The notes under the pieces are model-generated. The model was not told the DNA's origin. It ran no database searches and was given only the letters and a program-made list of their open reading frames with translations. 64,000 nt of DNA from Pseudoxanthomonas spadix (GTDB lineage: Bacteria; Pseudomonadota; Gammaproteobacteria; Xanthomonadales; Xanthomonadaceae), in contig NZ_RDQN01000001.1 in the NCBI RefSeq assembly GCF_003703395.1, forward strand, positions 372,001 through 436,000. Direction: 5' to 3'. This document shows, piece by piece, positions 9,673 to 22,470 of this stretch (its first letter is position 1; each line of letters starts with the position of its first letter). Position numbers and translations under genes: made by a program.

Positions 9673-10551
9673 TCATGCTTTTTTGCGCGCCGGCTTGTGG
9701 CCCCACATGCTCGTGCTGTCATGCCGCACCACGGACCAGGAGCGGTCAACGGTCCGGGCACTCCATCCGTACTCGACCTCCAGTCCGGACGGAGTCGCTG
9801 CATAGAACGACACCATGTGGTCATTGGTGTGGCGTCCAAGCGTGGAGGTGATCAAGCCGTCCGCGTCAACGCGATCATATGCAAAACCGACGTCATCGAG
9901 CGAGGCGACTTCGAGCATGAAGTGATGAATGCGTTTTGGCAGCGGGAATGCCGCGATCGCCAGGGTATGGTGGCGTTCGTTGCAGTGCAGGAAATACGCA
10001 GGAACCGTCACGTCCGGCCCCAATTTCATGTGGATGACGTCAGACAACCGGAAGCCGAGCACGTCGGTATAAAACGCCAGCGCCTTGTCCGAATCCGGAA
10101 CGCAGCGCACGAAGTGCCCCAGCCCTTGCTCGGCGGTCAGGAAACCCGACACGGCCGCACCAGGCAGGAACGGTTTTTCGAACAGCTCACTGGCGCCGTA
10201 ATAAATTTCCAACGGCAGGCCAAACGGGTCGGCAAAAGTGATCAATCCCGTCACCCCGCGGCGCCTGGCAAGTGAGGCATCGCCGGTAGTGACTGCGATA
10301 CCGGCCTGTTTGAGCTTGTCAGCCATCTGCGCCAGCCCTGCCGCATCGGCCACCTCGTAGCCTGCATAGGCCAGATCGTCAACCTCGCCCTGCTGCACGG
10401 CAATCCGCCAGGCTCTCGAATCGACGCGGAACAGGTCGCCGTTGTCGGTCGTGCCTGCATCCATCAAGCCCAGTTTCTGCGTCAGAAACGAACGCCAAGC
10501 AGCTACGTCGCTGACCGCAAACCCCATGTATCCCAAAGTTTTGATGCTCAT
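9673..10551 (-). CDS. bphC: 2,3-dihydroxybiphenyl 1,2-dioxygenase BphC
   Basis: A 292-residue two-domain extradiol (vicinal oxygen chelate) dioxygenase that opens the ring of 2,3-dihydroxybiphenyl to HOPDA. The Fe(II) ligands are at canonical positions His146 (GLGHFVR), His210 (KRIHHFM) and Glu260 (GLEVEYGW); the catalytic His195, His241 and Tyr250 are also present. It is a few residues shorter than the LB400 enzyme (298), with the difference at the C-terminus. It lies 21 bp from bphB and 31 bp from bphK, a tight operon arrangement. Confidence 0.96.
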   Translation of the reverse strand: MSIKTLGYMGFAVSDVAAWRSFLTQKLGLMDAGTTDNGDLFRVDSRAWRIAVQQGEVDDLAYAGYEVADAAGLAQMADKLKQAGIAVTTGDASLARRRGVTGLITFADPFGLPLEIYYGASELFEKPFLPGAAVSGFLTAEQGLGHFVRCVPDSDKALAFYTDVLGFRLSDVIHMKLGPDVTVPAYFLHCNERHHTLAIAAFPLPKRIHHFMLEVASLDDVGFAYDRVDADGLITSTLGRHTNDHMVSFYAATPSGLEVEYGWSARTVDRSWSVVRHDSTSMWGHKPARKKA

Positions 10552-10572
10552 TACTGTCTCCTTCGTCGATGC

Positions 10573-13098
<2,526 letters not shown>

Positions 13099-13102
13099 TC
13101 AA

Positions 13103-13522
13103 TCAAGGTGCCATGGGCGATTTTAACGCAATGGCTCGCCAGGCATGCAGGCCCCAGCCAATCCACAGCACATGAATCACCAGCGTGACAAGCCCGAACC
13201 ACAGGGCTTCGTGGCTCCACACGATGCTGTAAAAATCCCAGAGGCCATCGACAACTTCCGTTGCAATGACCACTGGAATGACGGCCTGATAGCGGCCCGG
13301 ATCGCGGGCGCCCCACAAAGCGACCGCCCCGATGGCACCCAACTGGAGACCGATCACCGCCCAGGCATCCTGCAACAAGGTGAAGATCGGCGCGCCCACA
13401 TGCAGTTCAACGCCTGGATACATGGTGCCGAACAAGCCCAGGGTGCTGAAGGGAAGCGTGCCAATGAGGTTGATGATGTAGAACACACCGATGGCGATCA
13501 AAAACAGCCTTGCTCTTCTCAT
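13103..13522 (-). CDS. Small integral-membrane protein of bph operons (orf3-like)
   Basis: A 139-residue hydrophobic protein with about four predicted membrane segments (near 7-30, 53-73, 80-96 and 107-128). An uncharacterised open frame of this size lies between bphA2 and bphA3 in LB400-type operons, and position, size and hydrophobicity agree. The function is not known; a role in substrate handling at the membrane would be a guess. It starts 51 bp after the bphA2 stop. Confidence 0.8.
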   Translation of the reverse strand: MRRARLFLIAIGVFYIINLIGTLPFSTLGLFGTMYPGVELHVGAPIFTLLQDAWAVIGLQLGAIGAVALWGARDPGRYQAVIPVVIATEVVDGLWDFYSIVWSHEALWFGLVTLVIHVLWIGWGLHAWRAIALKSPMAP

Positions 13523-13573
13523 GGCAGCGTCCTCCGTTCCGGCTGAGATGTGGCTTCTCGCTAGAAGAACTCG

Positions 13574-14140
13574 CTAGAAGAACATGCTCAGGTTGTTCGA
13601 CAGCAAGGTGCTGGCGTCGAGCAGGATGGTGCGCCTGGCGATGCTGAAGCCAAGGTTGTTGTCGGCGCGGCGCAGCACGTCCCGGCGTTCGCCGGCGAAG
13701 ATGTCGACCTGGCGCTCAAGCCGATTACGGTACAGGATGAATGCGGAATTGACCTCGAAGGTATCCGGCTTGTCCGTCTCCTTGACGATGACATTGGAGA
13801 TCAGGTGGCGGGTGCGGGAAGGCGGGTTTTCCGCCCAGCCCAGATCCGAGGTCACCTTGCGGATGCGCCCGTACATGGTTTCGTAGGTTTCGTCGAAATG
13901 GGCAAAATCCTGGTCGCCGGAATATTCCAGCTCGCCCTCCCGGATCATGCGGTTGGTGCGCAGCGGCATGAAGTAGCGGATGTCTTTGTCCAGCAGGGCA
14001 AACCAGGCCTCGTAGGCCCGGTGGTCAAGCAACTGCGCTTCGCGGTAGTAGAACTGTTCGATCTCGTTCTGCAGCTCAAGGCCCACGGTCTTGCTGGGCC
14101 ATTCAAAGACCTTGTAGGAATGCGCGGATAGGTTGGTCAT
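13574..14140 (-). CDS. bphA2: Biphenyl 2,3-dioxygenase small (beta) subunit BphA2
   Basis: A 188-residue ring-hydroxylating-dioxygenase beta subunit, the LB400 length, with the family features [21 protein letters not shown] and [30 protein letters not shown]. It forms an alpha3beta3 oxygenase with BphA1 and has a structural role. ATG 14140 (MTNLSAHS) was preferred over the upstream in-frame codons, which would add 35 non-homologous residues. The intergenic gap to bphA1 is 114 bp. Confidence 0.95.
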   Translation of the reverse strand: MTNLSAHSYKVFEWPSKTVGLELQNEIEQFYYREAQLLDHRAYEAWFALLDKDIRYFMPLRTNRMIREGELEYSGDQDFAHFDETYETMYGRIRKVTSDLGWAENPPSRTRHLISNVIVKETDKPDTFEVNSAFILYRNRLERQVDIFAGERRDVLRRADNNLGFSIARRTILLDASTLLSNNLSMFF

Positions 14141-14254
14141 GAGGGTTGTTCTCTGAGTCGATACCAGGGGGCGGAGCCTTGGTGCGCTGTGTATGCGCGC
14201 GCGTCCGGCTCCGCGATGAATGTCATCCGATTGAAACTCTGGCAATTGCCCCGC

Positions 14255-15673
<1,419 letters not shown>

Positions 15674-15758
15674 TTAAATTCTCCGTTGAAGGCCCTTGGC
15701 AGGGCGGAAAAACACCAACATCTTCCATCACCCCGAAAAAAAGCTGCGGCGTCTGCAT

Positions 15759-16496
15759 TCACCGCAACAAACCGAACTGCCGAACCACCGAAATTGATGA
15801 TTCGATGTGCCCGCGCAACAACGCCGTGCAGCGCTCGGCATCACGTGCCAGCGCGCTGTCGCGAAGCGCCTGATGCTCTTCATGCACGTTTCTGGCAGGC
15901 TGGTTGTGTCTTGAGGTCAACCGGCGATAGCGCTCCATCTGCACATACAGGACCGACAGGAACCGCCGGGTCCAGACGGACGGACAGGCGGAAATCAGAG
16001 CCTCGTGAAAGTCACGGTTGACTGGCTCCCATTGGTTGAACAAGTGCACCGGATCGCGCATGGTGCGCTCCTCGATCAAGGACAGCCGGTGAAATGCACT
16101 GACCACCCGCGCCTCCCATTCAGCGTCGCCGTTGAGCACGCTTTGGCGCAGTGCCTCGCACTCCAGCGCGACCCGCGTGGCGGCCAGATCACGCATGTCG
16201 TCCAGGGACATCGGAGTCACATGGAATCCGCGCTGGGCCTGTGCCTGCACCAGATTGTCGGCCACCAGCAGGGAAAGTGCCTCGCGCACGGTCCCGCCGC
16301 TGACCTCGTAGCGCGACTTGAGATCCTCGATGGCCAGTCTGGATCCGGCCGCCAGTCGCCCCTCCACGATGTCTGCCCGCAGCCGCTGAAACGTCGCCTC
16401 AATCAGGCTTCGCCCACTCGCATTGGGCATCGGCGACACATCGGCAAACGCCGGGTCGCCTCCCATGGTGACGCCGTTGGACGTTCTCGCATTCAC
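15759..16496 (-). CDS. bphR1: GntR-family regulator of the bph operon (BphR1/Orf0 type)
   Basis: A 245-residue GntR regulator. The winged helix-turn-helix is near 33-95 (LKSRYEVSGGTVREALSLLVADNLV) and an FCD-type all-alpha effector domain follows (DLAATRVALECEALRQSV to the C-terminus). Its size and its position immediately upstream of bphA1 match Orf0/BphR1 of the LB400/KF707 operons, which activates bph transcription with HOPDA as ligand. The start is uncertain: GTG 16496 or ATG 16466. Only 88 bp separate its stop from bphA1, so the bphA1 promoter or operator must lie there or the genes are cotranscribed. Confidence 0.85.
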   Translation of the reverse strand: MNARTSNGVTMGGDPAFADVSPMPNASGRSLIEATFQRLRADIVEGRLAAGSRLAIEDLKSRYEVSGGTVREALSLLVADNLVQAQAQRGFHVTPMSLDDMRDLAATRVALECEALRQSVLNGDAEWEARVVSAFHRLSLIEERTMRDPVHLFNQWEPVNRDFHEALISACPSVWTRRFLSVLYVQMERYRRLTSRHNQPARNVHEEHQALRDSALARDAERCTALLRGHIESSISVVRQFGLLR

Positions 16497-17080
16497 CGCA
16501 TTTCACGCCTGGTCATTACAGAACACTCCTGCGCCCGCACATCCTGCATCAGAGTCGGCAGCAGGTAGCCCGTTACAATTTCGATATTATTGTCGATATT
16601 CGACATCTGTCCGGGGAGCCTATACGGACCGTTCCGGGACAACAAGTTGCAGTGCAGCAAACCGTGTCGATTGAGGACAAGCGAGTTTGCCAGCCGAGCT
16701 CCCGTTGATGGCCGGACCGATCGCCGGCAACACCGGGGGCTCGCCGGGATCCTGCGCAAGGAGCGCGCCGGATCGAGCGTGACCGAAGGTTGCGTCCGGG
16801 TCCCACCACGGACACGCGGAGGCAGACGAGAACTGGGCAGGCCAACCCAGCGCCCGGGGCAGAATCGATCAATGCCGGCCTCCAGGCGGCCAACGCCGCT
16901 GACCGCGCCTCCTGCGCCTTCGCCGGTCCTGCGCACCATGGTCTACCTACTCAAGGGCGGGCTGGACTTGCCCAGGGCATCTGCGCGCCCGCATGGCGCG
17001 GAGCGCATCTTCTGTCATCCACACGGAAACGGATAGTCCCCGAAAAAAGTGAGTGCCGTTGTTCGATGTGAGCGCCGCCG
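16497..17080. other. Intergenic region between bphR1 and metX
   Basis: This 584-bp stretch is the right edge of the bph island. Overlapping open frames on both strands (for instance around 16573-17036) show no recognisable domain and no good ribosome-binding site, so I call no gene. It carries the palindrome at 16591-16605 and, presumably, the promoter of bphR1. The sequence becomes more GC-rich towards metX, which fits an island-to-core transition. Confidence 0.55.
16591..16605. promoter_or_regulatory. Candidate GntR operator upstream of bphR1
   Basis: TGTCGATATTCGACA is a perfect 6-3-6 palindrome in an AT-rich pocket about 95 bp upstream of the bphR1 start. Short symmetric sites of this size are typical GntR-family operators, so autoregulation by BphR1 is plausible. 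No binding data are implied, and no second copy was found ahead of bphA1. Confidence 0.4.
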
Positions 17081-18223
17081 TCACAGCCGGGCCAGGAAGC
17101 CACGCACTGCAGGGTCGAAGCGCTCGATATCCACCAGGAAGGCGTCATGGCCCTGCGGCGAGGGCAGCGGGACGAAGCTGCTGTCGGCGCCGCCGGCCTG
17201 CAGGCCCAGGGCGATCTGCTCCTGCTGCTGCAGCGGGAACAGGATGTCGGTGGTCGCGCCGATGGCCATCGCCTTTTCCAGCCTGATGCTGGCCAGGGCA
17301 GCCATCACATCATCTCCTTGCGTCCGGTCGTCGACATGCTTTTGGCCGGCATGCTCGGCCAGGTCGAACCAGTCCATCGACCGGCTCAGGTACAGATAGC
17401 AGTTGGGATCGAACTGGCGCACGAAGCGGCGCGCGTGGCCCTCCAGGTAGCTTTCGACCTGGAATTCCAGGCCGAAGGGGTCCTCGCCCGGGCGGTCGGA
17501 CTCCAGGCGCACGCGACCGAAGCGGCCATCCCATTCCAGTGCCGAGCGATAGGTGATCACCCCCAGCTTGCGCGCAATGCGCATGCCGCTCTCCGGATAT
17601 GCCGCGTCGCTGTAGTGGCCGCCGTTCCACATCGGGTCCAGGCGGATCGCTTCACGCTGCAGCGAGCGGATCGCAATCGAGAACGGCAACGCCTGAGCGC
17701 TGCCGGAGATGTTGATGTGGCCGCGCGCAATGCCCGGATGGGCGTGCAGCAGCGCCAGCGCGGTCATGCCGCCCATCGAGTTGCCGATCACGCACGCCAG
17801 CTGCCCGATGCCAAGCGCACGGACCACCTCGACCGCCGCTGCCGCGCCATCCTCTACCGACAATTCGGGAAACGACAGGCGGTAGAGATCGCCGGTGGCT
17901 GGATCGATCGAAGCCGGCCCGGTCGAGCCCTTGCAGCTGCCCAGCGAGTTCACGCAGACCACGAACCAGCGGTTGGTATCGATGGCCTTGCCCGGGCCGA
18001 GCATCGGCTCCCACCAGCCGGCGGCCGGGTTGTCGGCGTTGGCGGCGGCGTGTGCGTCGGGAGAGAGGCCGGTGACGATCAGGATGGCGTTGTCGCGCTG
18101 CGCGGCGAGCGTGCCCCAGGTCTCGTAGGCGATCCGCGCGCCATGCAGCGCGCCGCCGCGTTTCATGGGGAAGGGCGAGGACAGGGCGTGCCAGCGGGTG
18201 CCTGGCGGGATGAATTCGGTCAT
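17081..18223 (-). CDS. metX: MetX-family homoserine/serine O-acyltransferase
   Basis: A 380-residue alpha/beta hydrolase-fold acyltransferase with the nucleophile elbow GNSMGGM, the early NAILIVTGLSPDAHA segment, and an acid and a His near the C-terminus (ATTDILFP, PQGHDAFL). MetX enzymes acylate homoserine for methionine synthesis. From memory of family studies, some xanthomonad members are succinyltransferases and some act on serine in cysteine synthesis, so the acyl donor and acceptor are left open. It is a core gene and marks the end of the bph island. Confidence 0.88.
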   Translation of the reverse strand: MTEFIPPGTRWHALSSPFPMKRGGALHGARIAYETWGTLAAQRDNAILIVTGLSPDAHAAANADNPAAGWWEPMLGPGKAIDTNRWFVVCVNSLGSCKGSTGPASIDPATGDLYRLSFPELSVEDGAAAAVEVVRALGIGQLACVIGNSMGGMTALALLHAHPGIARGHINISGSAQALPFSIAIRSLQREAIRLDPMWNGGHYSDAAYPESGMRIARKLGVITYRSALEWDGRFGRVRLESDRPGEDPFGLEFQVESYLEGHARRFVRQFDPNCYLYLSRSMDWFDLAEHAGQKHVDDRTQGDDVMAALASIRLEKAMAIGATTDILFPLQQQEQIALGLQAGGADSSFVPLPSPQGHDAFLVDIERFDPAVRGFLARL

Positions 18224-18318
18224 CCGGCCAGTTTAGCTTGCGGCCAGATCCAGGCGGTCACACCAGGTCGTGCGCGACCGGCAACGCAGCGTGCCGCGCA
18301 GGGCCGGGCCCGGCGGCG

Positions 18319-19326
18319 CTATCTGCCGCCGATCACCAGCTTGACCGGATCCTTGGCCGGCAACTTCACCCGCACCGGCGCCGATTCCAGGTCGCCCTCA
18401 CCGCGCTGGGCGTTGCCGCTGGCCGACAGGCGCGCGATCAGTTCGACCTCCTTCAACGCGGAGAGCTTCATGGTCGGCATCGGGCTGTCGGTGTCGCCGA
18501 GGGTGATGCGCAGCGGCAGGTCCTGCAGGGTGTGCTTCTGTACGGCCACCGGCATCGGCGGGCCGCCGGCCTGGCGGGCGATGACAAACACGGTGGCGTC
18601 GCCGGACAGGTGCACGCGTGTGGCCAGGTCCGGGTCCAGCGATACCTCGACGTTCACGCCGGCACTGGCCGGTGCGGCGGCGGGCGCGTCGGCTTGCAGC
18701 GGCGGCTGTCCGGCTTCGGTGCGGGCGGCATTGATCTGCGCGCGCAGGCTGTTGGCGGTACTGGCATCGACCTGCGTCAGCAGCGGCTCCCAGGTCGCGG
18801 CGGCCTGCGCGGGCTGGCCGCGCTGGCGCTGGGCCACCCCCAGGAACCAGCGCGCGCGCTGATGGCTGGGCTGCAGCGCAAGTGCGCGTTCGAGCATGGT
18901 CACGGCTTCCTGGTCCAGGCGCCGCTGCGGATCGGCCAGACTGCGCGACTGCGCGGCTTCGACCAGTGCGTCGGGGTCATCGGGCAGCAACCGGGCGGCG
19001 CGGGCGAAGGCATCGCGCGCTTGCTCGGGCTTGCCTTGCGCTGCCAGCGCGCGGCCCAGCAACTGCCAGCCTTCGGCCGCCTGCGGGTTGCGCTGCAGTT
19101 CGTCCTGCAGGCGGGCGATGGCGGCATCCATCGTGGCCGGCGCCTGGGTGGCGTGCGGCTGCAGTGCCTGCGGCGTCCCCACCAGCCGGTACAGCGCAAG
19201 GCTGCACACCCCCAGCGCGACCAGCAGCCCGCCAGCGGCGCGCGGCGCGCGGCGCCACAATGGCCACAGCGCGCCGCCCAGCACCAGCAGGCCGAGCAAT
19301 ACCGCCGCCACGACGAAACTGGCCAT
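18319..19326 (-). CDS. ccmI: Cytochrome c maturation protein CcmI (CycH)
   Basis: About 335 residues, with two N-terminal membrane helices (4-24 and 32-50), a TPR region (AEGWQLLGRALAAQGKPEQARDAFARAARLLPDD) and a C-terminal beta-rich CycH domain. CcmI delivers apocytochrome c to the CcmFH haem ligase. The start was put at ATG 19326; an ATG two codons upstream (19332) is equally possible and would overlap ccmH. It is the last gene of the ccm operon. Confidence 0.85.
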   Translation of the reverse strand: MASFVVAAVLLGLLVLGGALWPLWRRAPRAAGGLLVALGVCSLALYRLVGTPQALQPHATQAPATMDAAIARLQDELQRNPQAAEGWQLLGRALAAQGKPEQARDAFARAARLLPDDPDALVEAAQSRSLADPQRRLDQEAVTMLERALALQPSHQRARWFLGVAQRQRGQPAQAAATWEPLLTQVDASTANSLRAQINAARTEAGQPPLQADAPAAAPASAGVNVEVSLDPDLATRVHLSGDATVFVIARQAGGPPMPVAVQKHTLQDLPLRITLGDTDSPMPTMKLSALKEVELIARLSASGNAQRGEGDLESAPVRVKLPAKDPVKLVIGGR

Positions 19327-19766
19327 CACCATTCCTGTCCGTCATCGGCGCCCGGCAGCGCGCGTGCGCTGCGCCGGCGCACCACCCGCCACACCACCAG
19401 CGCGCCGCCTGCCAGCAGCAGGAGCGGGCCGAACCACAGCAGCCAGGTGTTGCGTTGGACCTGCGGACGGTAGAGCACGAACTCGCCGTAGCGCTCCACC
19501 AGGTAGCTCTTGATCTGCGCGTCGCTGCGGCCCGACTGCATCAGCTGCAGGACCTCGCGGCGCAGGTCTTGAGCGATCTGCGCGTTGGAGTCGGCCAGCG
19601 ACTGGTTCTGGCACATCACGCAGCGCAGTTCGTGGGTGAGCGCATTGAACCGGGCTTCCTCGGCGGCATCCCGGAAGTTCAGCGGCGTGGGGTCGCTGAC
19701 CTGGGCCAGGACGTGGCCGGCGATGAGCAGGGTAAAGATGCACAACAGGCCGCGCAGCCAGGCCAC
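19326..19766 (-). CDS. ccmH: Cytochrome c maturation protein CcmH
   Basis: A 146-residue membrane-anchored thiol oxidoreductase with a signal-like N-terminus (LLCIFTLLIAGHVLA), the LRCVMCQNQSLADS active site and a C-terminal helix (LLWFGPLLLLAGGALVVWRVV). It keeps the apocytochrome CxxCH thiols reduced for haem ligation. The GTG at 19766 was chosen because it places the signal peptide at the N-terminus. The frame stays open far upstream, but that part is antisense to the true frame of ccmG. Confidence 0.87.
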   Translation of the reverse strand: MAWLRGLLCIFTLLIAGHVLAQVSDPTPLNFRDAAEEARFNALTHELRCVMCQNQSLADSNAQIAQDLRREVLQLMQSGRSDAQIKSYLVERYGEFVLYRPQVQRNTWLLWFGPLLLLAGGALVVWRVVRRRSARALPGADDGQEW

Positions 19767-19825
19767 GCGCCTGTGCCTGCCGGGCGCGGCGCTTGCTCTG
19801 CTGTTTCCCGCGGCCGACCTCCCGA

Positions 19826-20401
19826 TCACCGCGCGCCCCCGGCCTTGGCCAGCGCCGGCAGCAGTTCGGCTTCGACCACGGCCTGATCCAGCGGGCCGAC
19901 ATGCTTCCAGCGCACGATGCCGGCTGCGTCGATCAGGAAGGTCTCCGGCGCCCCGTAGATGCCCCAGTCCAGCGAGGCCCTGCCTTCCACATCGCTGACG
20001 ATGGTGTCGTAGGGATCGCCGAACTGGTCCAGCCAGCGCAGCGCATCGGCCGGCTCGTCCTTGAGGTCGTAGCCGATCACGCGCACCTTGCCGGTCCTGG
20101 CCAAGGCGCTGACGACGGGGTGTTCGACCTGGCATTCCGGGCACCAGCTGCCCCACACGTTGAGCAGGTATGGCCTGCCGCGCAGGGTGGCAAAATCGAG
20201 CGTCCTGTCGGGCTGGTGCAGCAACGGCAGCACCGTGGCCGGCGCCGGCCTGCCGATCAGCGTCGAGGGCAGGGCCTGGCGGTCGGGACGGTCCGAGCGC
20301 TGGACCGACACCAGCAGCAGCGCGAACACCGCCAGCAGGCATAGCATCCCGATCACCATTGCGGTACGCGAGATGCCGCGTCGTTGCGATGCGGCGCTCA
20401 T
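19826..20401 (-). CDS. ccmG: Thiol:disulfide oxidoreductase CcmG (DsbE)
   Basis: A 191-residue periplasmic thioredoxin-like protein. An N-terminal anchor (TAMVIGMLCLLAVFALLLV) is followed by GRPYLLNVWGSWCPECQVEHP with the WCPEC active site and DLKDEPADALRWL. It reduces CcmH or apocytochrome cysteines. Its ATG overlaps the ccmF stop (ATGA, 20398-20401). Confidence 0.93.
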   Translation of the reverse strand: MSAASQRRGISRTAMVIGMLCLLAVFALLLVSVQRSDRPDRQALPSTLIGRPAPATVLPLLHQPDRTLDFATLRGRPYLLNVWGSWCPECQVEHPVVSALARTGKVRVIGYDLKDEPADALRWLDQFGDPYDTIVSDVEGRASLDWGIYGAPETFLIDAAGIVRWKHVGPLDQAVVEAELLPALAKAGGAR

Positions 20402-22323
20402 GCCGGCTGCGGCTCCCTGCTGCGGCGGCGGAAGCGGCGGTCGGTGGCGGTGACCAGGCCGCCGAGCGCCATCAGCACCGCGCCGGCCCAGATCCAGCGC
20501 ACCATCGGCTTGACCTGGATGCGCACCGCCCAGGCACCGTCGCCCAGCGATTCGCCCAGCGCCACGTACACATCGCCCAGCACGCCCGCACGCACCGCCG
20601 ATTCGGTCATCACCTGGCCGCCGCCGGCATAGGCGCGCTTTTCCGGATGCAGGGTCTGCAGCGGCTCGCCACCACGGCTGAGCTGCACGGTGGCGCGGTC
20701 GGCGATGTAGTTGGGGCCCTGGGTTTGGGCCACGCCGTCGAAGCTGAAGCCGTAATCGGCCACCTCGACGTGCTGTCCGGGCTTGAGCGCCACCTCGCGC
20801 TGCACGTTGAGCGCCTCGACCATCAGCGCGCCGATCAGGAACACCGCCAGGCCGAAGTGCGCCAGGCTCATGCCCAGCATCTCGGCGGTCATCCGGCCCT
20901 GCGCGCGCAGCCGGCTCCAGACAAAGCGCACGGTGCCGCCGGCCACCCACAGCGCAGCGACAATCGCCGCGGCAGCCTTCCACTTGCCCTGCGGCGCCAG
21001 GAAGAACGCCGCCGCGCCGCCAGCCAGCGCCAGCGCTGCCCATGGCAGCAGCATTGCCATCACCCGCGAGGCTTGTTCGCGCTGCCATTTGAACAGCGGG
21101 CCGAACGGCAGCAGCAGCACCAGCGGCGTCATCAGCAGGGTGAACAGCAGGCTGAAATAGGGCGGGCCGACCGAGATCTTGCCCAGCTCCAGCGCATCGG
21201 CCAGCAGCGGATACAGCGTGCCCAGCGCGACCATTGCGCAGGCCGCGCCCAGCAGCACGTTGTTGGCCAGCAGCAGGGTCTCGCGCGAGCCGGCGGCGAA
21301 CGGCGCACCGTCATCGAACTGCGGTGCACGCAGCGCGTAGAGCAGCAGCGAACCGCCGACCACCAGCCCCAGGAAGACCAGCACGAACAGGCCGCGCGTT
21401 GGATCGGCGGCGAACGCATGCACGCTGGTCAGCACGCCCGAGCGCACCAGGAAGGTGCCCAGCAGCGACAGCGAGAACGTGGCGATGGCCAGCAGCAGGG
21501 TCCAGCCGCGGAAACTGCCGCGCTTCTCGGTCACCGCCTGCGAGTGGATCAGCGCCGCACCGGCCAGCCACGGCATGAAGCTGGCGTTTTCCACCGGGTC
21601 CCAGAACCACCAGCCGCCCCAGCCCAGTTCCGAATAGGCCCACCAGCTGCCCAGCGCAATGCCGCCGGTCAAGAACGCCCAGGCCACGTTGGTCCATGGC
21701 CGGGTCCAGCGCAGCCAGCGCGCGTCCACTTCGCCCTCCAGCAGCGCGGCAATGGCGAAGGCGAACGGCACCGCGAAGCCCACGTAGCCCAGGTACAGCA
21801 GCGGCGGGTGGATGATCATCCCCGGGTCCTGCAGCAGCGGGTTGAGGTCGCGGCCTTCGGCAACGGCCGGCAGCAGCCGCGCGAACGGATTGGAGGTGAA
21901 GATCAGGAACGACAGAAAGCCCACGCTGATGATGCCCATGACCCCCAGCACCCGCGCGACCACCCGCTCCGGCAGCGCCCGCGAGAACTCGGCCACCGCC
22001 GCGGTCCACAGCGCCAGCACCAGCGCCCACAGCAGCAGCGAGCCTTCGTGCGAACCCCACACCGCGGTGTAGCGGTACACGATGGGCAGCAGGGAGTTGG
22101 AGTTCTCGGCCACGTACTTCACCGAGAAATCCTGGCCGACGAAGGCCGCGGTCAGCACCACGAAGGCCAGCAGCACGCTGGCCAGCTGCGCATAGGCGGC
22201 CGGCCGGGCCACCGCCATCCATGCCTGCGTGCCGCGCTGCGCGCCGGCCAGCGGCAGCACGGCCTGTACGCATGACACCAGCAGCGCCAGGATCAGCGCG
22301 ACCTGGCCAAGCTCAGGAAGCAT
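20398..22323 (-). CDS. ccmF: Haem lyase subunit CcmF
   Basis: A 641-residue polytopic membrane protein with the haem-handling WWD motif WGGWWFWDPVENASFMPWL and the conserved HEGSLLLWALVL segment near the N-terminus. It ligates haem to apocytochrome c with CcmH and CcmI. I chose ATG 22323 (MLPELGQVAL), the family start. The frame remains open to ATG 22467 through the GGGACCC repeat arrays and would add 48 Pro/Gly-rich residues, which looks like fortuitous readthrough. Confidence 0.93.
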   Translation of the reverse strand: MLPELGQVALILALLVSCVQAVLPLAGAQRGTQAWMAVARPAAYAQLASVLLAFVVLTAAFVGQDFSVKYVAENSNSLLPIVYRYTAVWGSHEGSLLLWALVLALWTAAVAEFSRALPERVVARVLGVMGIISVGFLSFLIFTSNPFARLLPAVAEGRDLNPLLQDPGMIIHPPLLYLGYVGFAVPFAFAIAALLEGEVDARWLRWTRPWTNVAWAFLTGGIALGSWWAYSELGWGGWWFWDPVENASFMPWLAGAALIHSQAVTEKRGSFRGWTLLLAIATFSLSLLGTFLVRSGVLTSVHAFAADPTRGLFVLVFLGLVVGGSLLLYALRAPQFDDGAPFAAGSRETLLLANNVLLGAACAMVALGTLYPLLADALELGKISVGPPYFSLLFTLLMTPLVLLLPFGPLFKWQREQASRVMAMLLPWAALALAGGAAAFFLAPQGKWKAAAAIVAALWVAGGTVRFVWSRLRAQGRMTAEMLGMSLAHFGLAVFLIGALMVEALNVQREVALKPGQHVEVADYGFSFDGVAQTQGPNYIADRATVQLSRGGEPLQTLHPEKRAYAGGGQVMTESAVRAGVLGDVYVALGESLGDGAWAVRIQVKPMVRWIWAGAVLMALGGLVTATDRRFRRRSREPQPA

Positions 22324-22332
22324 GGGGAAGCC

Positions 22333-22456
22333 GGGACCCGGGACCCGGGGCCCGGGACCCGGAAGAGCAAGAACAGGAGCGCGAGCCCGGCCACCGCCGC
22401 CCTTGATTTTTTCGGGTCCCGGGTCCCGGGTCCCGGGTCCCGGCTTCATGGGTCCC
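22333..22456. repeat. Inverted arrays of the GGGACCC heptamer between ccmE and ccmF
   Basis: Four tandem heptamers, GGGACCC with one GGGGCCC variant, occupy 22333-22360. Four GGGTCCC heptamers, the reverse complement, occupy 22414-22441, and a fifth lies at 22450-22456. The arrays face each other across about 53 bases and could form a 28-bp stem in the ccm transcript. Each heptamer is itself nearly palindromic. The array is in the only sizeable gap of an otherwise overlapping gene series. Confidence 0.85.
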
Positions 22457-22470
22457 GGCTCCATCAAGCC

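Noticed and set aside
16573-17036. Possible small genes between bphR1 and metX
   Set aside because: Frames on both strands overlap, are Arg/Pro-rich and have no ribosome-binding site or recognised motif.
19826-21088. 420-residue frame that extends ccmG upstream
   Set aside because: Everything before MSAASQRR overlaps the C-terminal part of ccmF in another frame and has no protein character.
20170-22275. 701-residue open frame on the plus strand opposite ccmF
   Set aside because: It is Gln/Arg/His-rich with no domain, and lies antisense to the clearly functional ccmF. Long antisense frames are expected in this GC-rich DNA.
22324-22467. N-terminal extension of CcmF through the GGGACCC arrays
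   Set aside because: The extra 48 residues are repeat-derived Pro/Gly/Arg and precede the family-typical start; kept only as an alternative.
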